A stretch of DNA of 64,000 bases from Helopsaltes ochotensis (Eukaryota; Chordata; Aves; Passeriformes; Locustellidae): contig VXBM01001567.1 of assembly GCA_013400155.1 (NCBI GenBank), positions 17,356 through 81,355 on the forward strand, read 5' to 3'. Below the pieces are notes generated by a model. That model was not told the DNA's origin, searched no databases, and saw only the letters and a program-made list of their open reading frames with translations. The translations under genes were made by a program, and so were the position numbers. This document shows positions 24,501 through 36,500 of the stretch, piece by piece (position 1 is the first letter of the stretch; each line of letters starts with the position of its first letter).

Positions 24501-27500
24501 ATGCTCCCTGGAGTCTGAGAACTGACAGGGAGGCGTCTCCTCCGGAGACTCCGGGGCCGTGCACTCGTCGGCAGCTTTGCGCTGGAGCGAGATCTGCATG
24601 GAGGAGCTCCTGGTGGGGCGCGTTTCGATGCCGTTCAGCAGCTGCGGGATAAACATGGATGTGCTCCTTTTCAAGGAGCCCGCTTCGTGCAAATCCCCAT
24701 CGCCGCCACAATCCGCTCCGTGCCGCGAGAACGCGTGAGGGCTGCTCCTTCTTGGCAAGGTGTGGAATGCCATGAAAAAGTCATCTTCTCTCTCCCGGGC
24801 GAGGATCTCCGATTCGGGGGCCGTGTTGCTTCTCCCAGAGTCAAAATGAAACCGCAGCCGATGGGCCATGGTTTTACAGAGAGGAGAAAAGGAGAGGGAG
24901 AACAGCAACAATTCAGGCACTGCCAGAAGTTAAAAACCAAAGACATAAACTCGGAGAAAAAGTGTCCCATCTGCCAAACGGTTAGCACTGCAGCCCTGGG
25001 AGCGACAGATAGCAGAAATAGCCCAAGTGGCAAGCAGCATTCCAGGCATGATTGGGCAGGAGCAGTCAGCGCTCCTACACACATGGTGACATAGGGTAGG
25101 ATGGTGGGAGTCACGTGGCCTGGTTCCCCCTCTCCAATGTAAGTGTGTGAGGAGTTTGTTTTTTCCTTTTTTTTTTTTCTTCTTTTTTTTTTTTTTTAAT
25201 GCCAGCAAGAGCCTGAAACAGCACCTTCCCAGCTGCTCCTTTTCCATCAGGGAGGAGTGGCCCCAGCGGGAGAGCTCTCGCAGCCGACTGAGGCAGTGAA
25301 TACACTCAGCACTGCTATAAATCTAAACCACATCAGATTCACAGGGCACGCTTGGAGAAAGCACTTGCAGAAAAACGTAACTACAACAAAAACACTTCCA
25401 TTTTGTGTTAAAAGTTTGAGTCAACACCACATGCAAATGACGAAAATTCTTTCAAGCATAACATTTTGGTATGTTACAGCTCTGGCCTGTCATGGCAGAA
25501 CAGGAATAAATACAACATGGTTATGCTTTCAGTTTTAACCGTGCTCGTAACACAATTAACCAACAAACTTTTGCCTTTAAAAAGCAACATTATATATATA
25601 TATATATATATGTTGCAGCAATGTAAGAGCAATATAACCTGCACTCCCCTCTGAGTAACTACAAACTACGAACAAAGCAATCGTACATATGGCAAAGATC
25701 TCTCACACAGTCAAACCAGCAGAAACGTGCAGGACAGCGAGACACAAAGCTCCTTTTCCAGATTTACCAGGCAGTACAGGTGAGGGAAGAGCGGAGCTGG
25801 GTGTTGCATGTCTGTTTGTACTGATTTGTCTCAGACACTGCACAGAACTGCCTGCTCCTGGCTGGCCTCCAGCGAGGGAGTCAGCAATGCCAGCACGCGT
25901 GGCACTGCCAGCACGGAGTACAGTTACACCCTCTGAGAGCCAGAGGAGCTCAGGAGAAGGACAGGCAGACAGGATACACCAGAATGTGAACCAACCACCC
26001 TAAATCAGCCCTGCTACAACAAAGACACTCAGTGCCCTGAGGGCACTCACACTTCTCAGCACATACCAGAAAAGAAACTGGTTAACCAGAAGAGCAGCTC
26101 CATCTCAGGACCTGGACAGCTGTTCCCTGGGAGAACTGGAAAGCCTAAATCTTGTCAACAGCTCTGAAAACCTGTATGTGGCGGGTCAATCCTCTGCCTA
26201 GACATCTGAACTCTGCTTGCAAGCAGCTTCCTTTCAAAAGCCAGAGAATTACTGAGCCCAAGAGCAATGGCAGCTCAAACAGATCAAACTGCCAGCAGCC
26301 AGCACAATCCCACATTGTTTTATGTGGATTATGAGACACAACAAAAATGAGAATAGCTTCCACACAGCAATGGTCCTGGAGATTGCCTTGTAGAAGCACA
26401 GGTGTTGGTATTATTTTATCTTATTTTTTAGCTAAAACATATTACTCAAGAACACAGTTTCTGCACCCAAAATGAAACAGCATCGCTTCACTCTCACTCT
26501 GTTGAGATTGGGGAATAGAAAGGCAAGGACAACTGCAGAGACAGAGTGCACTTTGGCAATTTGGGAACAAGAAGGAACAAAATCCTCCCAAGAAAAGCCA
26601 TTTAAGTATTGATAATAAATATGTGAGAGTAAAGCCAAAATAATCAGTTCAGGGTCCTATTCTATAAACACAACCTGATGGAAACCTGATACTCCAAACC
26701 CCCCAAAGCAGTCACCTTGCCATAGACCTCCTGCAAGGAAAGCCATGGCTCTAACCCCAGGTGCTGCCTTGGCCAGGAGGTTCCAAACCCAAGGACAGGC
26801 TGACTTTGGAGGTAGGACCACAAGGAGAACACACATAAATCGATTCAACAATTAAAAGTGCTGAAATTTTCAAAAGTTTACCCTGGCCAGGGTAAGGCCA
26901 GTACCGCACACAAACTTGAAAATCCAAAGCAACATGTGTGAAATGAGTATCCCAAACCTGTCATTTCCCAGTTGTCACTGCATACAAGTTCTTTCTCTAA
27001 CCCACCTCCCTGTTCCTGTGGCACCTTTGCATTCCAAAGGCACATGGCAGTTTGAATAGTACAAGTGGTCATTATAACCACTATGTATAAATAAATATGC
27101 TCCTGTCAGCCCACTGCAGAGGCACGGTGCCACTGGTTCACCAATTTACTTTCTCCTGAGGAAAGATCCAGTCATTTGGCTGCCAAGTCCTCTTTCTCCC
27201 CAGATTACAGCTTGTGGTTTCCTTTGCTCTTTATTTATTAGGAAGAAAGAAGGAAAGAACCTATTTGTTGAAGACAGATGCTTCTACATTGTCTTTTTTA
27301 ATGAAAGTATCTCCGCAACTCTGACCCTAATTCTCAGAAAGTAAACAAATTTAATAAAGGTTACACTGTCCCCAGCCCAGAAAATGTTAATTTCTGATCT
27401 CATGACCAGAGAGATGGAGTTACAGTGTTCAAAAGGCAAACCCCCAAGAGCCATCCACCAGCATGCCACTGCACTGGCACATTTAACCCTGGCAGTACAG

Positions 27501-30500
27501 AGGGACACTGTCACTTTTCCCACGGATCACAACTATATCAGAAGCTAGCAGCAATCAGATGGTGGAAGCCTCCTCCAGAAGAGCTACTGCAGGCAAAGAC
27601 TAAACCCACTACCAACACGTGAGCATTGTGAGACAGAGAACTGAAACCCCACAAAGCACCATTCTGCCGTGACCCCAAACCTTCACACATGCATTGTGTG
27701 CACAAGGTGCAGCTCTGGTAAGCACCTCCCAAAGCAAGATGCAGAAGCATTAAAGGACTGGAAAGGGACACTAAAATTATCAGGCACTGAAGCAGCTGCT
27801 TTATCAGTGACTAAAAAGGTCAGGACTTTATTGGTTTGAAGTGCAGAGGCCTAGAGAAGGACAGAGTGAGGGTTTCACTGCTCTATCACAGAAGAGCACT
27901 ACTTCAGTTCCCTTTTAGTCCCAAACTTCAATGGTTTTTACACATCTATTTGTGTTTCTTGGCACGCTCACTGAAACAACAGACCAAAGACACCTTTAAG
28001 CTGTGTTGTTTTTCCATCACCTGTGGCACGCAGAGCCTTGTGATTAGTGTAACACAACCGACACAATCACTCACCAGTCTGTTTTCATCAAACACCTCAA
28101 ACAGGAGCCGATGGTTGGTCGGGTTTACCTGTGAGAAAATCCAAATGTCACTGGAATTACAGTAGCTGGACTGCAACAATACCTGGGTACTAGTTCAGGC
28201 AGCAATCAAACCAAAGTAAAGAGGCCAGGACTAACAGGTTTGATGTAAATCTTTATTGTAACTGGAACACCAGAACCTTACGGCAACTGGGAAAAGCCTG
28301 GAAGTTAACACGAAAGCTTTTATTTGCTGTGCTCAGTTACTGCATTTTCCTGGCAGAGGACCCCAGTCCCAGGCTGGACAGACCATCAGGGCTCCCTGAC
28401 TGACTGATGGATTGCTGGATTAACAAGAAGCAAGAGTTTTGCTGCGCTTCCTTCAGAATCTCACGTTCAGGTTTGTTTCTGACTGTCCATCACCCACCAT
28501 CTCCAGCCCATTTAGCACACACCCCCTTGGAACACGCAACAGAAGTGTCCCCAACACCTGAAAACAGCAAATATACCTCTAGAAAATTATTTACTTAAAT
28601 TGAAGCAGAAAGACTGCCAACACTTAAAAAGACAAAAACAAACATAAAAAGAACTCTGTCAGGAAGACAAAACAGCTGCTATTAAACTACGAGAAGTTTT
28701 ATAATGATTGATCCAGATGATATATTTTCTTCAGAAAAGCTTTGCAAGCCATGTTATTATGACCACAACATTTAATTAAGAAAATTTAGAAATAATATAC
28801 CACAATACACTGATAATTCTGTGGGCTGGAGATGGACTTCCCAGTTTTGAGAAAATCAGAGAACTGGGACATACAAAATAGGGTCTAAATTACTTTATAG
28901 GTCCCATTATTGCTGAGGACTTTCAAGATGTTTGAACAGTGCATCTGTGAAGTATACCAGAGGTTTTGCAGCAGTGTTGTGCATTACCTTTCCCTGAGAT
29001 TTTAGCTCTGTATTGCTCAGCTGCAAAGCTCAGAAAAGCTGTTTGGTGCATTGAACATTCCACTGGTGGCAGTGCTCTCCTGGAGCTCCCATCCCAGAGG
29101 AATAACCTGCCACATCTGCCCTCAGGCACTGCTTGAGATTAATGTTTGAAACCCCCTGGAATTCCACCTGACCTGCTTCTGTGGAAGCTACAGCTACTCT
29201 ACAAGTCAATAGCTGTTCTTTGGAAAAATATTGTCTGCAACTGAGTAGCAAAGTTAAAGCCCTTCACATTTCTATAATGGCAGGTTGGGAAACAGTTTCT
29301 AAGTAACCCCCAGCCAATTTCTGCTGAGCATTCCATCCTTCAGAAACACAACAGCAAGTACACCAGGGCAAGCAGGGCCTTGAAGCAAATGTATCAACAA
29401 CAAATACAAAATAAGATCAGCTGTGCATGTTCTCATAATGACCACAAATAAAGAGAAACTTACTCTAAAGTAAAACTCTTCATTCCACTTAGGGTTCAGT
29501 GTCTGCAAAAGAAATAATAATATTTACATACTAACATTTCCTTAAGTTTTCTGGTGTGCAATTACAAAAACATACATGCAAGTGACAGTTTTCTAGGGAA
29601 ATAAAAAGGAAAGCATGTAATAAAAGAAATTGAAAAATATATTGCCATCTAGAAATTCTCTATTGAGTAAACCAAATGTGGGAGGATATTTGAGTCAGAT
29701 GATCCTAAAATAGACCCTAAATATAAATAGAATTCGATGATTAAAAGACAAATCATTGAGAACCTATAGAAATAAAAGCTGAAGATATTTCATTCTCAAG
29801 ATTCATTTAAACCCAGATAAAAAAAAAAAAAAGGTATTTTTTAAACACAAAGGTAACTTTAGGGCTACAAAAATATGCTCAGATTTATACCATGGGAAAA
29901 AAAAAACCAAAACAAATGAAAATATTATTCCTTGGAATAGGTAAGACATTCTTCCAATCTCCTCCCAGCCCAGGGATTTAATTTTAACATCCTGACTAAA
30001 ATGCACAGGATAAATGTGCATATAGATTGTAAGCTGAAGTGAGCTCAAGCATGACACAACAAATTGATAAAAAAGAGATGAGAACTACAAACAGTAATCT
30101 GGGGAATTCAAGCTTGGGTAAGTATAAAAACAATTGGACAATATGTCCAATGTTTTTGTGCTCATGCCAAATTATTCCCTCATGCTCTCACACAGCAGAG
30201 ATTTACGGGCAGAGCTGACAGGAAAAATTGGCTTTACACCCACGACAATTCTGTTCTAGTGGAGAAGGGGAATCTTGGCTGTTTATCTTACTCCTTGCTA
30301 TAGATCCATTCGATTCCTCGTGTGCAGGACATGGGGGCTGACTATCCCGCATATCTCTACCAACTGGGAATACAGGACCTCATGGCAGAGCAGGAAATAC
30401 TTCCTCAAAGAAAAGACCACTGTAAAGGGCAGGTGAACCAATGAGGGGAAGGGTAGGGACGGGCTTGTGGGCACAGAGAAACTTCCAGCTTTTTCCCCTG

Positions 30501-33500
30501 AAGGAGCACAATGTATTCAGTGAAAAATAAATTAAAATGAGCCAGGAAGGAAAACAATGTTACCTTTTAAACACTTGTATTCACCAAATGCTACTGCTAT
30601 TGACAAGAGACAGTACATAAAATTTACCAAAGCACTGGCTTAACACCGGTTTTGAGGGCACTACTGTCCATTGATAATCCATTAATTCCAAATGCTGCTA
30701 AACCACAGAGTTCAGGGAAAGCTGATGGAGGAGGCAGCAGAGTCTTTAGTAAATTCCTGCTAACTCACAGAAATTTCTTCCACCTTTACAGGTGGGCCAA
30801 GTCAGAAAGGGCAAACATCTAGCGCCAGCAAGGGAGAAGGAATTGCAGCAATAGCTCCATACATGAGCAGGAAACAATAACAAAAACCTCAAGAAAAGCT
30901 ACAGCCTAAAAAGGGCAAGTGTTGCACACATAAAGGACTGCCAGGAGTCAAGCTGAGCTAGACCTTCCTCAGGTATTCAAAAAGGGTTTTCAACCCTACA
31001 CAGAAAAGGAGGGCATGGAGAGAAATGATGCTGCTGAACACTGGAGCTCAATGGGGAGACTGGGCATTCTCAGAATGGAAAACTATTTTTAATATTCCAT
31101 ATGGGAAAGGTGGAATTTTTGGAGCTCAGCGCAGTCAAGGTGCACACGGAGAACTCTGCCTTGAGATGAAATTTAACAATTCAAAGCAGAAATTACCAAC
31201 TAGAACTTTCCAACATATGAGTTAATACCACTATTACAGAAATGACTGAGAACGTCTGGGCTTTAATTGACAGTGAGAAGAAACAGTGAAAAAAGGCAGA
31301 CGCAATCCTGGGAATGAAACAAGCACCAATAGCTAACCGGGAAGTCTTGGAAAAATTCTTTTTCCACATCAAATGTGCTCTGGTTCTGGGACAAGTTCTG
31401 CTTGCATCTTCCACACCTCCAGGATCCCACACTGGCTTTCTCATGACACCCAATGTCCTGATTTTAGAACCACATCATTCCAGTTTGTGTTTTCAAAAAC
31501 AAAATTTTCCTCACTATTCTCTTTTGCAGCAACGATTTCAACTGAACCCTGTTGATACTAAATATCTCCACAAAAAATGACAACTCATTATTTTCCCCTA
31601 CTTTTCATACAGCTTATGACTACTTGGTTAGGTGCTGTCTCCAGGCCAGACATGCTGAGGTGCAGGCACTTGTTCTCTGATTTTGGTTTGGAGAAAACCA
31701 CATTATCCAGGTGCCATACACATAAGTGATGATTTTAATTACTGCTGCATTGTGTTATACAATTATGTTCCAGTGTTCTCAATCCTTCCAAAGCCATGGA
31801 AATAAAAAGAGTATATACATACCTTTTTGATGGTTTTCGTCTGCACAAGAGCAAGCTCTCTGTTCTCATCTGCTACATACAAGGAAAGTTTCACATACGG
31901 GTCACTGCAAAAGAAGACATCAGATTTAATGGCCTGCAACTGTACAGCCAAAGAGCACTGCGGAAGGAATTTGTCATTTAACTGGCTAACAACAGCACCT
32001 CCAAACACTTCTAGAGGAATTGTCTTCAGTGAAAGCTCAGAACTCTGGTAAGCACATTGAAAATGAGCGTTTGAATGTGCTCAGTTAAACCCTGCCGATA
32101 ACAGCAGAGATCACTCCCTGCAGCTCTGTCCCTGCCTGCTCCCACACAGCTCCTGCCCACATGCCCATGGCACTCCATTAAAACCAGTCCAGGAAAAATG
32201 CGAGCTGTGGGGTTTGAAAGATACTGGCTGCAACTAACCCCTGGAGGCTGACAGGAAGTGCAACAGGAAGCATTTTGAAGCAGTGGTTGTAATTGTTTTG
32301 AACCATAAAACCAAGCACAGACAGGGCAGAGAGCACCCTGCTCCAGTGGAAGCTGTTCCTGCCCACACAGAGGGTGGAAGTGGATGGTCTTTAAGGCCCC
32401 TTCCAATGCAAACCATTCCATGGTTCTGTGCTCTAAACTGGGAGGAAGAGCAACCTGCAGGAACAGATGAACTTCACACAGGTACAATGTCAGGAAGTGG
32501 AACTGGAGCAGAGTCTCTGCTTGAAGGGAGGAAATGGGTGCCTGAGTAAAACCAGGACCCTGACCCGCTCCGGTGCTTTCCTCGCAAGGCTGCAGCACAC
32601 CCAGCTGGATGATGATCCAAGCTTATTTGAAAGCATCAACAAGAGACACTCACAATACCTCCAGACACTCAAATTTTCCAACCAAGTCAAATGCTGATAC
32701 TTTCTGAATTTAAGGAACTATTTTGTGACAGTATCACCACATAACAATCAGTGCTTGCGTTATCATTATACTGAATGATCCATGTATCTAATATAAAATG
32801 CCCCAAAGGTGGAAACAAGAATATAAGCAAGACATCTTGTTGGATTGATTATTGCTATCAGTAGATGCACATAAATGCACCTACTTAAACTGCAATTAAG
32901 TTCAGCATTAAGCACCAAGATTTAGAAGAAAGCAAAGCATCATTGTGATTATAAAGAAATGCTGATGCTGTCTTGAATTGCTTGATATACCGTGTTAATA
33001 TTTACAGATGTTCCAGATTTAGGTTATCAATCCATACTTGGGCAATGTTGTTTTCAGGAACCTTTAAAAATACTACAATTTTTTAGTGCTAAAATACTCT
33101 GGATGAATCTTCTGCCTACAGAAAATGAAAACTGTGAAAGTGGCACAGATTATTTTTTAAACCTATTTCTATTTTAAAAAAACAGAGAATAATTAAGTTT
33201 ATTACAAATTTCAGTGAGGAAATTTTGCCTTTACTGAACGGACTACTGACACCTCTGCCTGCTCTAAAAGCAGGGACAGAGTGAGTCAGACTGAGCTGTG
33301 CAGCCCAGCTCTTGGTCCTGAAGGTGAAGCTGGAGTTTACCCAAATGACTGGATATTTGAGACTGTTTACTTACATGCATTTGTTTACTTAAAACAAACG
33401 GAGACCGGAGACCAAGGAAAGCTGACACTGCGCCAGTGGAGCTGTCTCACACAGCCCTGCACTGCGGCCACTGGCTCTGCCCAGCCCCAGGGCAGGACAG

Positions 33501-36500
33501 GAGCTTGTGGGGGAACACGGCACACAAGGGCTTCCAGCTGAAGGCAATGGGCCACGAGGAATACAGAGATCCCTTCCCAGCCCCAACAGGCCATGGGGAA
33601 CAGAGATCACCCATATAGTCAGACAACTCTGCACACTGCAGTTACAGGAGCTCTTAGTGACTAGAATGCACCTGATTAATATTAAAATTCTTAAGTTTGG
33701 AAGTCAATAAATAAAAAGCATTGTAAAGTTTTAAAGAAACTTATTACTTAGAATCAGGCTCAGATTCCAAATAAACAGTCTAATTAGCAACTGTCACGAA
33801 CTGAGCAGCTCCAGCTGAGACCCAGGGGTCCGTACAGCTCCAGCTGTTCCAGTTGTGTTCCAGCTCCTGCTCTGCTGTCTGCTCCGCAGGTAACACAACC
33901 AGTGCTCCTGGGATCCATACAGATACCAGGAAAATGAAACAAGCTACAGGGGAAAATAACACACACCAGCTGAGACTTCCTGGGGAGCAGGCATTGTAAT
34001 AGAATAAACTGGTGAAGGAATCAGAGAATGGGCAAAGAATGGAAGAAGGCAGAACCCCAATTAAGAACATAACTACAGCAGCAAAACAAAATAACTGGGC
34101 TTGCAGAGAATACACACTACATGTCAAAGCAGCAGTAGAAACACTGAGGGAACTTTACAGTGGTTAATTGCACCCTGAAAACTCAGCAAGTATTCCAGAT
34201 AAGAGTGGCATCTTCGCAAGGGAAAATCAGTACCAAGATGGAAGATCGATTAAATAAAAACATGAAAATCAGTAAAATTGAGGCAAACTTGTAAAAGAAG
34301 AAATACCGCATCTGGTCTGTTAAAAATCACTGGAAAACACTGAAAATCCACAAATTGGAATGAAATAGACACGAAGGCAAGCAGTAAAATACCAGATTGC
34401 TATCTCACCGTAGTGTCTGCAGATGTGTTAAAGGAAGGAAATCCTGATGATTCACATGACAGAAGACAATAATAAATGAGACACCTTGCTGAGAGCACAA
34501 AAAAACCCCAACAGATCAATCAGGCGAGTTTGGACAATGCTCCCAGGCACACGGTGAGATTCTTGGGATGTTCTTTGCAGGGCCAGGAACTGGGACTCAA
34601 TGATCCTGATGGGTCCATTCCAACTCAACATATTCTATGGTCCTAACCTCGAAGCACAAAAAGCGGACTCAAATCAATCTGGAGTTGTACTTGCCAGATA
34701 TTCTCACCCTGAATTTGACTGATTAAAAGGAGAGGAGATGGGGACTGAAATGAAATAGTGCTTTCTCGACTTTTCCTCGGGCAGACTCACTCGTTCCTCA
34801 AGAAGGCACTACAAACCCTCTCAGGGCACTCCTGGAAAGCACCATTCCAAGTGGTCCATGAATACTTTCACTGCTCTCAAAACAAGTGGAAAACAAAGCA
34901 GCTCATCCCCGAGCTCCTTGTGAACACCAGTGTCAGCCCTGAACTGCATATTTGCATCAGGATTTAAAAGGGCGTGCTGGAAAATCTTAGGGGTGAGACA
35001 CTGGATGAGCAGAACAAAGCCCTTCCCCTCACATGTATCTAACATACAGAACTAACAGTTCTGCACCTTGCTAGGAAAACTCAGCACAGAGGTCACTTGG
35101 AGGAAAAGTACTGGGTTTGCCTGGGGAAGAGGATAAAGGATTGAATGTGGAAATGTTGCAAAACAGAAAACTACAAGTAGAAAACTTCCTCTACATCAAT
35201 TTTCACACTAGTACCAGTGCTAAAATGCCATCTTAGTGAAACCTGCAGCACGACAAATTGACAGTCAAGGACTGCTAGGAGGCTGTTAACGTAGGAAATA
35301 TCCAAGTGGAATCTACACGGTGCTTTGGTAGAGTCACTGCAATCCCAGAAAAGGGATACAGGAAATGAAGCACAAGCCTGGAGCCTGAGGACACTACATG
35401 TGGCCAGCCCATTCCCAGTTACACTGGCAGCATTGCATGCACAGGGACACGACAGACTGACAGAGAGCTGCCCAATGCCCGAGAGCTGACAGAGAGCTGC
35501 TCACTGCAGCCACAAGGCAACAAAGAGAAATTTCAAAGGACCAAGTAGTGTTTAAAAGAGAAATGACCCCAGTCACCATCATACCAGTGACTGGAGATGG
35601 AGTTGATTTGTGAACACCTATCTAAAATGCTCCTTACTACAAAATCAAAAATGATCAAAAGCACTAAACCTCAGCTATCCAAACATGATCGGCCAAAACC
35701 TAAAGAGAACATCAGTGCCTGCCAATATCAGGGGAACCTTGAAGCTGATAAGAGTTCTCTGGAGAATAAAAGGGAATCCTAAGAAAATGATGCTAAGAAT
35801 GAAAGTTATGTTAATCATAATCACAAGTTAGTACAAAGAGAGTTTGGCAGAACAACAGCCATCAAAACAATCTGAGGTCTTAAGAAATCCTCTTCCTCAC
35901 CTCTGGAATCCCTCAGATATCCAGAATTAGCTATTTGCCACAGTTTTGCCAACTTGCAGTATTTGGCATTTTCTTAAAGCTCATGCAACTGTAGATATAT
36001 AATTATCATCTTTCATTTGAATCTCAGCATGAGAAGGCAAGCTTCCAGCTCCTCTTCTGGAGGACAACAAAAGCACTAATGACTTAAAAACTCCAGCAAA
36101 AAATCTCAAGGAAGATCAGCCTCCTTTAAAAATCACATTGCTTTGGAGCACTGTGAAACTGTTGCCCATGAATAGCATCCCATTTGTTCACTTGAGTCTG
36201 GAATCCCATTTGCTCTATACTTTTGAAACAGTTTTGAAAGCCAGTCTCAAACTAGCTTCTGCCAGTGACATGATGTATTATTTACTTATTTTAAGCTCCA
36301 AAAGAAGGGGGTGGAGAGCACAGGCACATGTGAAAGAACAATGGAACCACTAAGGCCTACATGGCTCTATTTTTATTTTAAAAGCTGAAACCGCCTCCCC
36401 ACATATAAAATTTAGTAACATTTGTTATGCAAGTGCGTGAATGCCAGGCTTGTCACATGCAGGCAAACTTTGCATTTCAAAATAGCTCGACTGGTTTCCT

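Larger units (their letters stand above)
24870..28074 (-). other. NEDD4L intron upstream of the long alternative exon, 3.2 kb
   Basis: Part of the 16.2-kb intron of the full-C2 transcript. It holds the putative leader of the long isoform, a T-rich tract at 25164-25198 and a (TA)n hairpin at 25584-25618. I see no other exon in it. Confidence 0.75.

Noticed and set aside
24870..24920. GTG-initiated upstream extension of the long exon (17 residues, PELLLFSLSFSPLCKT...)
   Set aside because: Non-AUG start, no resemblance to NEDD4, while the downstream ATG has a strong context and the matching MAHRL/MAQSL start.
25164..25198. Long T-rich tract considered as a retrocopy tail
   Set aside because: No adjacent spliced gene sequence or target-site duplication could be recognised; a simple A/T tract is enough.
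32026..32598. Minus-strand 190-codon open frame
   Set aside because: It runs across a CR1 3' fragment (32336-32430) in the wrong sense for CR1 ORF2 and shows no protein family.
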